A DNA stretch of 64,000 nucleotides. It comes from Echinometra lucunter (taxonomy: Eukaryota > Echinodermata > Echinoidea > Camarodonta > Echinometridae). Shown here piece by piece: positions 49,539 through 62,741 of the stretch (position 1 is its first letter; every line of letters begins with the position of its first letter). The translations under genes and the position numbers were made by a program. The DNA lies in contig CM057165.1 of the NCBI GenBank assembly GCA_029962745.1, positions 26,356,652 to 26,420,651 on the forward strand, read 5' to 3'. The notes beneath the pieces are model-generated. The model worked only from the letters and a program-made list of their open reading frames with translations. It did no database searches and was not told the DNA's origin.

Positions 49539-51355
49539 CCCACCCTACAATTTAAGAAATTCCTGCATCCATCACCTCACCTGGTATTCGGGCAACGACA
49601 ACGAGTTGATGGTTCCTTTGCAATGTTTCATAATTTGCTTCTTCAATAAAACTTAGCATCAAACCACTATGAATGTTCAGAACACATGACCGTAAGCTCC
49701 TAACATTAAAGGAAAGTCTCAGAATGTTTGCTCGTTTACTAAATTGCTGAAAGTGAAAGTTGATATTAGGGTAAGAGGCGAGAGTATCATGCAAAATATT
49801 GTGCCTGTTCACATTGACTCATAAAATTCTTGGATTGCATGGTCTATAAGTCAATAGGGATAAATCGACTTCGGTGTATTTAGGACAGCTTATCATTGTA
49901 TGAAAACAAGTTGAAAACGTTAATATTTTTAGATCCCGATATCGTTAGAGAATAAGAATTGGATTATTTTCAGAGTCTCCTAAGAATTGATAAGCGATGA
50001 TCTTCACCGTGATTGAGCACGACCGACAATCTATCAATTATCACCCAACACCACTCAGTCGCATTCATCGTCCCATACCCCTTCCTAACTCGACCCTTTA
50101 TCAGTCTGATATTTACAAGCTCACGTTCTTTAATTGTACGCGTCAACACAATTTATGTTCGCTGGAAAGCACCTTCAACTTTTTCTTATAAACAACCTCA
50201 TCCCTTTCCTCCATATCGAGGACATAGGGAGGAAAGCACTACTTCTTGTCAAGAAGATTGAGTCTATTTTCAGGATACATCGGTTTGAAATAAGGGCATG
50301 ATTGTTCTCTACCCATAAATGGAAACTGGAAAGGAAATAAGATCCTTGGTTGGAAATGTAATATCGAATTAATTTGAATTCGTCTCCTTTGCACCAAACT
50401 GATATTCTTTCATAAAGGCGGCTCAAGGACTTTGTAAAAGGTTTCTCACCCCCCCCCCCCACAAACACACACAAAAATATCTCTGACAAGCATAAACGGG
50501 CGAAAAAAATATGGTTCTATATCCCATTCCCAAAATATCTCTGACAAGGGAGAAAGAGTGAGCAAAGTATTAAGAGAGAAAGGGTCAAATTAAAAAAGAA
50601 AACATTAAGAACTAACAAAAAGGAGGGGCTGCGGACAACAGAGAGCATGGTGAGCCCCTCTCCTCTGGATGTGAGAGAGAAAGAGTAAAGACTTCGATTG
50701 CTGCCGGCATTCAAAATGCTTGATTTTTCTGCTTCACATTCAGCATACACAGTAGAATTTTTACTTTGCAAGCCGTGCTGCGCTTAATCTCACTGCAATT
50801 AGACACGGTGGAAAAACAGTTCTACGAAAATCAAATGCAATTATTATCTGAATAAAGGAAAATATTTATAGAATAATGAAGGAAACTATTCCCTAATTTA
50901 TTAGAGTATTGATGGATACGCGAGTATACATGGATACATGCAATTGTGGAAATTTGGTACGTCTTTGAAAAATAAAGAGATAACGGGGAAATAAAAACAA
51001 CTGCTTTCAAAAGTCAATGACATTTTCGTCAAACTTATTTTTTCGCCAGGGATTTTTTTTGATAGGGTAGAAATGTATGAACCCGTTGACTACTGAATTC
51101 ATTCATTCCCCGTAGGCTTTATCAAGGGTCGCCTGGTTATTTCAGAGAATGAATTAATCTAGTTTTCTTATCGCCGTCGAATTATTTGTTTAAACGGATA
51201 GGTTTGATCAGAATTTGTTTGTCAAAATCTCAGTCCAATCTAGGAATTTGTAGAGCGTCCGAATCTCTATATATAATGAAAGGTATTATGGTAAAACTTG
51301 ATAATATGTTTTTAAAATACCAGAAGGAGAGAGAATCTCTCATATTTTAGGTTCT

Positions 51356-52320
51356 CAGTATCCCTGATAGCAGACGGACGTCTTTAAGACGTCAAGAACT
51401 GGTCATAAACTGGTCCACACGTCATATGTCGTATACACGACTATTTTACGACAACCTTATGACGTCTTTATATAACCAAAATTTTCTCAAATTTTGTTTG
51501 AACATAAGATGACATATATTTTACGTCAAATATTTACCACTTTTTAACGTCTTTTTTAAAGACCAGAATAAGTCGTATATTTTTACGTCAATTATTTCCC
51601 ACTTTATAACAGCTTTTTTCAAGACCAGAATGTGACGTGTTTACGTCAGTTTTACGACGTGATATGACTGTAATAGTTGATCGTGATTTATATTCATGAA
51701 TGACCAGAAATGACTAAACTTCGTGAAAAAAGGAAGATAACATTTAAATTTTAACATTTTATTCAATGATTGCACTGCTGATTTAATGAACAATGTACTT
51801 CCATGTTGAACGCCATTCAGTTAATGTCATGGGCAGGGTATTTCAGAATGTATCAAGAAATTGTAATTTCTGTTTTTTTTTCAAGTACTACACTACATTC
51901 CATATATATATAGTAATGTCGATACAAAGCATGAGTAGTTAGGTATAGGATGTAGGATGTTAGGATATAGGGCTAGTATAGGACGATAGGCGAGAACATT
52001 AAAAGAGAAAACATCATAATGTTAAATACATTCTAAAATATTTTATAAACCAGCTTTGAAGCTTTAACGTCTTTATGATGTGATTTTTACCAGTCTGTGA
52101 GCTTCCTCTGCGTCGTAAAGACGTCATAAAGACGGTTTTTTGCGACCGATATGATGTAAAATTAACGTAAAAATATGACGTCTTATTTTACGTTGTGTGC
52201 TTGTGCAAAGTATCGTCTTAAAGACGTATAAATAATACGTAAATAAGACGTATGACACGACTTTAAAAAGACGGGTAAATATGATGTTATTCTTACCAGT
52301 CTCTGCTATCAGGGATTCTG
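51356..52320. mobile_element. 965-bp ACGTC-rich TIR element
   Basis: The left end CAGTATCCCTGATAGCAGA and the reverse complement of the right end, CAGAATCCCTGATAGCAGA, match at 18 of 19 bases. Both subterminal regions are packed with ACGTC/GACGT motifs (for example 51376-51390, 51470-51476, 52120-52132, 52178-52184, 52220-52226), while the middle (about 51670-52050) is AT-rich and lacks them. No transposase frame. The CAG start resembles hAT ends, but the flanking octamers differ, so the superfamily is open. Confidence 0.75.
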
Positions 52321-55270
52321 CATTAAAAAATTACTGTACAAATAATAATTTCTCTAATTAATCAAAAAGATCGTGAAGCGACAACATTGGTAGTATTCCT
52401 ACGATTACAACATGTTTATATATTTTTTTTTTGAGCGTAGTTCATATCCTATGGTACAAATATTCCTAAAATTCTTTTTAAAACTAAAGGTCACCCAGAG
52501 GTTTTATGCCCAATGTACATATATGTTGGTTGTTTAATTTGCTATTTTACCTAGATTTTAGATGGTAAAAGATATTTATTTCATTAGAGTCCGTGGGAGA
52601 GTCGAATGCATGGTTACAATCAAAGAGGGAAATGAAACGGCTCAATAACGGCCCAACCAGCAACCAATCTGATGAGAATCCCAACCCCACAAATATCATT
52701 ACCATCTCTGATGAAATGAAAATGAAATTATGGCGCGAAATGAAGAATCTTCTTCGCTTTGCCAGTGTCGTCCGTATAATCCTTTTCTATTGCTCGCGTA
52801 ACTTCGCAAGGTGCTGCCGCTGAGGCACTGCAACATTTGTCAAGATACCTGAACTCATAGCAACGCATACGATCGAAAATTTCAGTACCGGAGAAGGCGT
52901 CTCCTACGTTATAATTATTATATGAGAAAAACTGACGTCCTTCATCATCTTCTTACTTTCCTCGCGCCGTGCTCTTGATTTTTATTTGCAAACTTTCCAA
53001 CGAATTGGTCGCTACCTTTGGGTTACAAAATCTGCGGTGATCTGAGACGGTTGTGCCCTGAAGTCATGGCGTGATACTGTATCCTTCTGTAGGAAGGGAG
53101 TCATTTGGTTTGGTGGGAAGGAGAGAGCCCCTAACCAAATTATATCCTCCAGTTTTTTCCCCCTTCCAATATCGCCCAGGCTCAATCATAAATGTAATCA
53201 TAACTGTTGCTCGTTTATTGAAATATCAATTTACCCTCTTTACCATCGCAAGGGAAGATACTGTCACGACTCCTTCCAGCCCTCTTGTGATTATTTCTTT
53301 CTTGGAGAAACGCCCTCTTTAACCATAAACAAGACCTAGACAGCTTCTAAGCTTCAAGGAACTATCTGAAAATCTTATCTCTTTAAAAATTTACATACAT
53401 CCCTTAAACTACTGGTTGTGAATCAGGGCCCTTTGTCATGGTTGTAGCGATTGTATAATTTGTTGATTTCGATACTACTTTTTGCTCGAAAATTAGAACC
53501 TACGTACGATACAACATCGCCATTTTTGTGGGTATCACTATTCCGTAGAAATGATTTGTGTTAGTAGTTCCACACCATTGTATGCATGGCATATGATTTG
53601 AGAACAATTTCTTATGTGCCATGTCACCTGTGCTAGTTAAGTTACAGATGCCAAACAGATGCACACAAAGAACTATAGAAAGATAGAACACTGACTTCTT
53701 CCGTAGAAGTGAGGAAACCTCTCGAATTCTTGTCTATCTACAGTGTAATTTATCCTCTTTTTCCATACTGTGAAATAAAACATTATCTATCTCTTATTCT
53801 TGTCTTCCTTTTTGGACTTACATGAATTTCTGCACATTCGTCATGTTCATAGCAATCACGTCGTTTTCTTTTCTCATTATGTTATTCATCTTCAGTTTTT
53901 GTGTTTACAGAAGTTTTTTCCTCATTTTATTTCCTTTATTAATTGACTTCTTTTTGATATACTTAGTTTTCACTTCTCTGTTATCTCACAGCTTCATGCA
54001 TTTCTATGATGTTGGTTTCTTGATTTCTATTCCCCCGCTCTCTTCCTTTCTTTCTGTCTGTCTGTCTTTCTGTCTGTCGCTCTCTCTCTCTCTCTCTCTT
54101 TCTTTGTTCAATCATAGGTCTGATTATAGTTTAATGAGCACTCTCTTTCCAGTTGATACAATAACTAACAAAAACAAAAAGCTGGAAGGAAAGATAAACT
54201 CAAAACCAAAACTATTTTGATGCAATCTCTCAATCATGTTCGATGAAATGGCATATCCAAGTTTAATGTCAAGACACATTCAAAGTATAATGTCTTGTCT
54301 GGCGAGTAATCGTCTTTCGGAACCATAAATAATTGCTTGATAAAAAGTGGACGATTATCACTTTTATCACACTAGATTGCATGATCATGATGATGAAGAA
54401 ATTTCAAGTAATTCAATTCTGACTTTTCTCCTTCTTTCCTTTAAATTGACAGATTGAAATGTCTTTCTAGCTGCAACTGAGCCATGAACTTACTTTATAC
54501 GAACCAAGAGAAAAATCGTGGCAGGATCTTGATGATAATAATCACCCTGAAAAACATGGAGGATGAGAAGGCGTGCTGGGCTGAGCTTTCTGTTCCGTTA
54601 AACGGTGGAAAACATTTTGGCTAGGCTTCAATTATCGATAATCTTTCGTAGCCTGCGGGTGTAAGAGGTTGATGGGGGAGGGTAGCAGCGAAAACCCATT
54701 TTAACACGATCGTGCTCCAGGCTTTTTTACCACTCAGAGGAATATTATGTACTCCTAAATCATCGACAAGCATGACCAAGAATACCATCCTTCTTCTTTC
54801 TTCCTTCTCTACTTTCTTCTTTTCTTTCTTTTTCTTTCTTTTTATAATCTAGGAGGAGATAAAAGGGCAACAATATTGACTTGCAAATATAGTGATCTCT
54901 TTTTCTTCCCAACGTCGAAAATGAGGCTTTATTTCACTTAATGTCTTAACTTTCCTTCTGATGTTACTTTGGTTTCTACTAACCTGTTTATTTAATATAA
55001 TATAATTATTATTCTCTTTTCCCAAACTAGATTTCTCCGGGGTATCTGTATAGTTCTAAGTTGGTTTGGGTTTTGATTTATTTTTTTTGTTTGTTTGTTT
55101 ATTTGTTTGTTTGTTTGTTCGTTTTTGTAGTTAAATCATCAAGAAAATGTTATTTCTTGTTGGCAAATTTATTCACTAACTCCTGTAACTTTTTCCTTTC
55201 GTACTCTTCTTCTGCTTCGTCTTCTTTTTGTCCTATCAAACATAGATTTTAGGGGAGATGTGACGGTAGC
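52321..55270. other. No gene recognised
   Basis: AT-rich unique DNA with a CT/CTGT tract near 54045-54110 and a TTC-rich stretch near 54785-54845. A 76-codon frame at 52593 and a 132-codon hydrophobic, Phe/Ser/Leu-rich frame at 53822 have no recognisable domain and are not called. Confidence 0.45.
55080..55122 (+). repeat. (TTTG)n array
   Basis: GTTT/TTTG units, nine to ten in all, with one ATTT and one GTTC variant. Confidence 0.9.
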
Positions 55271-55274
55271 CGCT

Positions 55275-55787
55275 TTAAAGGAGAATGCAACCCAGACATC
55301 AGTGTGCTTCCAGCGAATGAAGAAGAACAAGAAGAGTAAACAATGAAAGTTTGAGGAAAATCGGACAATCTGTTCAAGAGTTATGAACTTTGAAAGTATA
55401 ATTAAATTCTTATTTTGGGGATCCTTGAATTGGCAACTTTGCCAGCATCTGTGATGTTTTTGATTTATTGTTTAAGTACAACATGGCTATATCAATTCTG
55501 CAAACATTTGGGGAAGAATTATGTTGATTCCTGACTTGAAATTTCATATAAATAACTTTTTTTGAAAAATTACGTACAAAATGAATTGAGAGTTGTCCAC
55601 GATGACATCACAGATGCTGGCAAAGTTGCCAATTCAAGGATCTCCATAATAAGGATTTACTTAAACTTTCAAAGTTCATAACTCTTGAACAGATTGTCCG
55701 ATTTTTCTCAAACTTTCACTGTTTACTCTTCTTGTTCTTCTTCATTCGCTGGAAGTACACTGATGCCTGGATTGCATTCTCCTTTAA
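55275..55787. mobile_element. Foldback (long inverted repeat) element flanked by TTAA
   Basis: TTAA at 55275-55278 is followed by AGGAGAATGCAA, and the right end reads TTGCATTCTCCT followed by TTAA at 55784-55787. The two arms (55279 to about 55456, and about 55605-55783) are near-perfect reverse complements over about 178 bases, separated by a loop of about 148 bases. TTAA duplication fits Kolobok or piggyBac-type targets. No coding. High arm similarity suggests a fairly recent copy. Confidence 0.85.
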
Positions 55788-55799
55788 GTCTGTTTGTCA

Positions 55800-57800
55800 G
55801 AATTAAAAAAATCTCATGCTCAACATGTTCGTAAATGAGCCAGGGAATGATTAATTTCGATCAAATTAGTTTAAAAGAAATCAATTCATTTGATCTCTTA
55901 TGAGGAGAGTCAAATATCCTGCATAATATATAATCAATATAAACAAGAAAGTCAGCATCAGAAATTTATAGAAATGAATTAAGTTTAAATGTTTTAGATG
56001 TTTGTTCGACCTGATTAAGAAGACTGTGCTTTTGACTGGTCAATGCATTGATTATCTAGGGGATAATATTTGAACTGCAAATAGTCTTTGAATCACCAAC
56101 ACCTCCTCATCACATCGTTCTTTGGTGTCACGATCAAGATGCATTTCCACTGCCTCACTTTGGTTCTCTATGCAATCGATGTTGAATGTTGCTTGTACAA
56201 AAAGAAGAGAGAAGAAAATGATGATAAGGAAATAACAACCAAACGAACTCTTATTTAAAGATTGATGCACGATTGATACTCCCAGTAACACTACGATCAG
56301 CAAGATTAGGATCATGGGTAGGCCTACTATTTTACTATTTTGGGTAAGAGAATTGTGCTTTTGTATTCAGTTGACACAGGAATCAAGCAAAACAGTATGA
56401 TTTACGAAATAACTTATCAAGCATAAACCTAACGTATTATGTTTTGATTCACACAACAATTTGGATGATTTTTACTTCGTCCGTTAAGCTATTACTATTC
56501 TGTTCGTCTCTGAGCCCAGGCATCCGGCACCAATGTGAACGGGCTTTCTAGTGATATGCATAGAGCCCTTTGTGCCCCGGACAGACACATGAAGGTGCAT
56601 AAAGCTGAATCTCTCCCATAGCTCCAGGGAGAGGGCTGGCCAGATTTAATGTTTGCTGAATGAATATGCATTCCAATAATTCCTCTCTCTTTTCATAATG
56701 TTCGTGTCTTAACGGCGCCAGTCGAACGAAAAATCGAACGTCTTTGGTATTGAAAACGACGTGCGTGTGCCTTAATGGCTTGAATCATACCGGTTTGTAT
56801 GATAACTAGTGGCGGGTCCATGCAAGATTCTCTGCTGCAGTGGGGTCTGGAGAAGGGGGTGATTTGGTATCCGTCTCCGAAAAAGTCGACAAGTAAAATA
56901 AAGCAACAATCCCTAAAGAAGAAAAGTTATCGAAATGGCCGCTGTTATACTAGTATCTATACATTTCCCCTGTAATTTATGGAGCCAGAACTTGCACCCT
57001 CCATACGCCCATTCTCCTTTCTTGCATAGATTTCGCTACTAATAGTAGTATAATCAGTCTTTCCTTAGGGTGCAGATGCACCATAATGATACTGAACATC
57101 GAGTTGAAGAGACTGCAGGCTTCGTCGATCCCACGCAGTGTAGACCTTTATGGACTTTGTGATAAACTGGTGGCGCTCTTAGTTCTAAACGACTTTCAGA
57201 AAAGAACTGTCTGAGCATGTCAGAGTGAAAGTTTTCAGTTTTAGCAGTCGTTTACATTGTTAGCTTATAGGCTGCAGTGTAACATTTGACCTTTTATCCT
57301 CCCTGCTACCAATTTAACACCTGTGTGGAGATAAGCAGTGGGAATGATAATGTCTTGCTTAAATACATAAAGTCGTGATCTTCACTGATGCTAATTGTTT
57401 TCGAAAAACAAGAGTCAAGTGAACTTTACCACCATGGCAGATCTCACTGGGGATATGTATGATGTGCTTCAGTGTTAGTTCAAGAGATTTGTTATGTCCC
57501 AACTAAACATGGCCAGCTCCATCGTTCAAGTGATAAACCACAAGACGATGAACTCCTCTCCTCCTTGCGACCGAGTACTTGAACTGACTTTCTTAAATGA
57601 TAGTATAGGTTCGCAATGGGTACTTGGCCGGCACCCCTGGGAGAGAGGCAGGGTGTAAGACCTGACGATGAACCAGAATTAGATCATACACCGCCACTGA
57701 CTCGGTGTCCCCCATCTCCTCTTCGACCTCCCTCGTCACCAATTGAAACACTTAGGAGTTGAGTCAGTGGTAGAGAGTAGAAAGAGAGGGAGAGGAAAAA
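55800..57800. other. No gene recognised
   Basis: Mixed AT-rich DNA with a somewhat GC-richer portion at 56510-56780 and 57560-57770. A tiny ATG frame in good context at about 57434 (MADLTGDMYDVLQC) stops after 14 codons and is not called. Confidence 0.4.
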
Positions 57801-57805
57801 AGAAA

Positions 57806-57810
57806 TAAAG

Positions 57811-57898
<88 letters not shown>

Positions 57899-57899
57899 G
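57806..57899 (+). repeat. (AG)n(TG)n(AG)n compound microsatellite
   Basis: AG repeat, then about 14 TG units, then AG again; a classic compound dinucleotide array with Z-DNA potential in its TG core. Confidence 0.95.
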
Positions 57900-57959
57900 A
57901 GATCAAGACCCAGACGGGAAGGCATACCCAGAAACGAAAAGAATGGGAGACATAAAAAA

Positions 57960-60900
57960 ATACTAGAACAGTAGCTAGAGACAGGATGGACTTTGATTGA
58001 TAGCTATTGGGTATTTTCTTCAGAACTATAGGTATTCACTTTTCTTTCCCATACCTACCACTTTTCTTCTCCTAAATCATCTGCGATATCGGGAATATTT
58101 TCGACATCTCTTGTCGGAACTAAAACTTTCCCGTCATTATATTTGCAGGCGAGCAAAAACTTGGTGCAATATTGTGGAGCAAAATGCTATTTCGTCATTG
58201 AAATATTCCTAGAAAAAGTGTTCAATTAAAAAATACATCACCTCATTTCACGAAAATGAGATTGGCGGCTACACGAATGTTGTAATTTCGAAATTTTTGT
58301 GAGGGGGGTAGCTCCAGCCCCACATGCCCCTCTCTCTCTCTCTCTCTCTCTTTCTTTCTTTATCCTTTTGTCTGACTCTTCATGCGGTTTTTTCTCTACC
58401 CTCCCTTTCCTCCATTCATCCTGATTTGGCCCTCTATATCTGGCTTTGGTGTCTACTGGTCTCTTTTGCCTTTCTCTGTCTCACGCTGACGATATCTCTA
58501 AATTAGTGCAAAATTCTTCAGACTCTTCGGAGCCTCAGCTGAAGTGTAGTGAGAAGTTTTCAGTCGAGGTGTTTTTGTGTACTCTCTGCACGTTAGCTAG
58601 TAGAGCTCTTATATGCCGCACCTGAGGGAGAAGTTATACGGGCATAAGACTTCCACCCTCCATCTTCTACTTTGGAAGGCTTCCCCTGCTTGCCTGGAGG
58701 ACCCTTGTTCTTGCTCCTCGAGGGGGCTCAAGAGTCACCAGGGAAGCGGGGCGACCGGGCCCTCTCGGCATCTGATGAGGACATTTGGGTAGGGTGAGCA
58801 TGATCGCTTCTACTTTTCAGACACGCAATGTTGTGATTGTAAAGGTAGATGCATGCAACGGAGTATGGAGCCAGGCTTCTTTCTCTTGATGCGTTCACAC
58901 TCCAGGAGTAGCCTTTCATACTTCTACACGGACATCACTATAAGCGTTGATTTGCACCCTCAAACCCTTTACTCCATGCTTTGTTTCGTTGAAGATATGG
59001 GGATAGTTCTTGGGTTGCGATTATACCACCGGTTAGGGTTAGATAAAGTGTTAAAGTTAACTATTTGATAAATAAATAGGAACTAACTCCTGAGAAACAG
59101 TAACTGTAGCAGGAGGAAAATGTCGTTGAATGTTGTCAACATGGTGCTTCTCCAGTTCTCTTGAGGTCTTGTGGCGATCCATGAATTCAGATACAGCGAA
59201 AGCCAAGCTCTCTAATCTCGATCTCGATGATATGTTTTGTTCATCATACAAATGCATGGAAAAATGTATATGACATATTATCACCCATACCCTCTTCGTC
59301 ACGCACCAAGACCGCCACCATCACCACCGCCACTACCAGGCCACCACCGCCGCCACTTCACTAACAAACTCCCTTAAAAGGAGGATATCTACAAACTTGA
59401 TGGAGATAACCATTGTCCCGAGTATAATGTCGAATGTGAACGATCGCATGAAACAGAGAAGACGATTTCTAGAGAGTTTAACAGAGGACGGGAAGCTCTT
59501 ACTAAACGCAGTTGATAGATTATACAAATTAAACGCCTGAAGCAAAGGGTAATTGAAGAGGTAATTATTAGGGTTTGGCAAAAGTGTGCATAATTAATGG
59601 ATTTCGGAAAAGCGATGAGTGGTTTGAACAGCGAATTGCCACAAGTGCTTTTAGCGCGACAAAATGGCAACGGATTGTTTAAGGAAATGCTGCTGGTATA
59701 CTCCCCCCCCCCCTCAAACTTTCAAACGAAAATCAGGTTGGATAAAACAATTGTTTTCTTCCTTTTGTATATAATATTTAAGTAGAAAAAAATGGAAGTT
59801 CTGATTTTACTAAGTATTATTAATATTATGAGTACATTTCTTGAAAATATGTGTAAATTTTGACACATTTTCTAAAGTAGAGCATATTTTCTGAATTGCG
59901 AATAAAACACTAGCTTATCGCTTAAAACCGCTTTCACACGAACATTTTTCCTATTGTAGTGTGGATGCCCTAATTTTGTAGAAATCCTGAAATCAGCTGT
60001 GATTATCATGCATCTAATTTTTTTCTTTTTCTTCTTTTTTCGTTATTCAGTTCGATTCACTGTGGTTCACTGTGGGGGATCGTAAAATGGACTTTTCTGT
60101 AATTATTGGCAAGCAAGAGAAGAACACAGAAATATTCATCTAATGTTATTGAAATAAAGCATAAATAGAATAAAGAAAGGGTGATGAAAGTAAAGCTATT
60201 GGGGACGGTGACTATGTGTTTAAACTGTCTGCAGTTATCATGGTTATTTTGATTTTACCACTTTCCAAATATGAATGGGTTTTAAAATCATTTATCATCT
60301 TAGAGAAGTATATAAGGGTAGTAGACCGTCGGCGTGGTTGGTGTAAATCAAAGGTGAATATTTTTCGAGCTTTACGAATATACGTGTGCTTCAGTGAAAT
60401 ACAGTCTGAGGAGGCATATTTTCCCTTTTCCTGAATAGATTGTTTTTATAGTCATTATTCGGCATCAAATTGACATGGGATAAAACTATTTGAAAGTTTA
60501 TATTACAAGCAAAAGGATTACCGTGAGTACAAACTTAGCTCAAAGATCCCCCCCCCCCCAAGAAAAGAAGGGGGAAAAAGGGTTAATAATACCATCATTT
60601 TCTCACCTCGATTGCCATGTGTTTTTCTCGAATGGACAATACAAGGCATAGCAAGATAGCAAATAATCCTCTTTGGGAATGTACTTAATGAGTATTTTCA
60701 TTGCCATATTTCAAAATGTTTTCCCAAACAAATAAAAGGGATTAACGTTTATTTTTATCATAGAAGACTTCCAAAATTGTACCTTTAAATAGGGAGCTAG
60801 CTTGAAGTGTTTCACTGATGACATTGGATTGATGTGAATCGCTCTCATCTCTTAAGTGGTCCGATCCATTTGGATGTCTAAAGGAATTCTTCTGCTTCTC

Positions 60901-61550
60901 ACGAGTTGTTTCCGCACGGTGGCCGAGTTTGATTCCACGTCGTGACAATGGACGAACAAGGTGTGGTCGATTGTCATGGGATTTCAGATTTGCACGCAAC
61001 ATAGTCTTACATAAAAAAGTTTAAGGTAATCCATGGATAAGAACGGAAGTAAATTCTCACAACAAGAGAGAAAAAAATAATACGAACATTGCACTGACGG
61101 ATAGATATAACTATGTATCATTTGTTTTTTAGTATGAGCCTTCAGCACCTGAACTGTCTTATGCCTTCGATAGAGTATCATCATCATTAGTCTAGACACT
61201 TTTTCGATGTACCTGGTGGAAACCATCTGGAAGACTGAACTTTATCCAAGGCTAAAGCTCAAGAACGTTTTAAGATATATATAGATCATTTTCTTTTTTT
61301 ATCATTTTAAAATGAAAAGTGCAAACAAAACTTTTAAAATTGATCCCTTCGCAGGGTTTGTTAGTGCAGGCAATAACAAAAAAAAAAAAAAAAAAAACAT
61401 GATCGTGTCCAACGGACATTACACGGAATGCCAAACAGCATGGCCCTGATGACTGCTAAAGGTATATTTATTGATATCTGCCCACTGAACATATCTACAG
61501 GAGGCGACATTTTGATTGCGTTATGATCTACGCTAACCAAACCAATGAGG
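57960..61550. other. No gene recognised
   Basis: Unique AT-rich DNA with a short CT tract at 58329-58352, a GC-richer patch at 58600-58800, short C runs at 59702 and 60549, and an A run at 61379-61397. The 86-codon minus frame at 60742-61002 is hydrophilic but of unknown family. Confidence 0.4.
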
Positions 61551-61561
61551 GTAGTTCTACA

Positions 61562-61833
61562 CATGGCCGTACGCACATAGACAGTTGCTTCCCCCCCCCC
61601 AAAAAAATAAAATCCCCCCCCCCCGCCAAAAATAAAACCCCTTTTCATTTTTTCTTACTTTCTTGACTGAAAATTTCCAAAAATTCGACCAAAAGTGCGC
61701 ACCAGATCGTTCAATTTCAATTCTAAAAATTCAAAAGCTCCCGCTCGGTCGCTTCGCTCCCTCGTTTGAGTGTTCCCTCAAATATTGAACATATTCTTGC
61801 GCCCCCCCGAAAAACTTCCTGCGTACGGCCTTG
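61562..61833. mobile_element. 272-bp hAT-like MITE with exact 8-bp TSD
   Basis: The left end CATGGCCGTACGCA and the reverse complement of the right end, CAAGGCCGTACGCA, match at 13 of 14 bases. They are flanked by identical octamers GTTCTACA at 61554-61561 and 61834-61841. An 8-bp duplication with CA...G termini is the hAT signature. The inside holds two C runs and the core GCTCGGTCGCTTCGCTC (61743-61759). No transposase, so it is nonautonomous. Confidence 0.85.
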
Positions 61834-62010
61834 GTTCTACAGGACTCCAATGAAGCAAAGTTTGCGATGTTCATTTCGCATGGACCTTTTTCAGGGGCGT
61901 AGACAGCGGGGGGGGGGGGGGGGGGGGGATGAAGGGTATGCATCCCCCACCTCACAAGGTGGGGGGGGGGGATGACATGTACAATCGTCCCCCCAGGTTT
62001 TAGGGAACAT

Positions 62011-62074
62011 CAATAATAATAATAATTATTATTATCATTATAACAACAACAATAACAACAATAACAACAACAAC

Positions 62075-62112
<38 letters not shown>
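62011..62112 (+). repeat. AAT/AAC trinucleotide array
   Basis: AAT, ATT, AAC and AAT units inside the 842-bp hAT-like element. Confidence 0.9.
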
Positions 62113-62439
62113 TAAAAATAATAAGTAATGTATTATCATTATTATGCTTATGATAATAATGATAGTTATCATCATCATCATCATCGTTAATGTGACTGAA
62201 ATGACGATTACTGTCATAACCATATCGATCATTATTCTGATTTATGTAGTTATTTATATTACTTTAGGGTAATTCTGGCGCCGTCACAGTTTTTCTTAAG
62301 TGGCGTAACAACAAAATTAAAAAAAAAAAAAGAATAGCGTCATGCAAATATGCAATAATGTGTGTCAGTCCATATTCTATATTCGTTTGTCACGGTGTGT
62401 ATATCTTCTATTTATGTCTGTGCATTTTGAAAATTTAGA

Positions 62440-62626
62440 TTTTTTACTAAAAACTTTCACAAAACTCACTAAACGTGTGCATCAAATCCTTCAATTTCAT
62501 TTTTAAAAATGCAAAAGCGCCCCCATGACAAGCTCGGTCGCTTCGCTCTCTCGCTTTCGAGTTTCTTCGAAAATTTTTACGCATCTTGCCCCCCCCCCCC
62601 AGGAAAAATTTCTGTGTGCGGCCCTG
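62440..62626 (-). mobile_element. Nested fragment of the 272-bp hAT-like family
   Basis: It shares GCTCGGTCGCTTCGCTC (62532-62548) with the element at 61562. On the minus strand its end reads CAGGGCCGCACACAGAAA followed by a G-run, like the other element's terminus. The opposite end was not found, so it seems truncated. Confidence 0.6.
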
Positions 62627-62741
62627 TGTGGGTGTGCGTGTGCGTGTGTATGTATCTGTATACGAAATTGATCCTCGATTTCTCGTGAACGGCAAATCAT
62701 CCCCCCAGGTGTAAGAACCTGTCTACGCCACTGACCTTTTT

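Larger units (their letters stand above)
61892..62733. mobile_element. 842-bp hAT-like element with exact 8-bp TSD
   Basis: The left end CAGGGGCGTAGACAG and the reverse complement of the right end, CAGTGGCGTAGACAG, match at 14 of 15. Identical octamers ACCTTTTT flank it at 61884-61891 and 62734-62741. Internally there is a long G run (61908-61928), AAT/AAC microsatellites (62011-62112), and a fragment of the neighbouring 272-bp family at 62440-62626. No transposase frame; a nonautonomous, partly composite copy. Confidence 0.85.

Noticed and set aside
55275..55787. CRISPR or tandem array
   Set aside because: The repeated sequence is a single inverted pair, not regularly spaced direct repeats.
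58670..58810. Minus-strand collagen-like GPPGKQGKP stretch
   Set aside because: Only about three Gly-x-y triplets, with stops close by on both sides and no convincing splice sites; likely chance in a GC-rich patch.
60742..61002. Hydrophilic 86-codon minus-strand frame
   Set aside because: No domain recognised, no splice or promoter context; length is within chance expectation.
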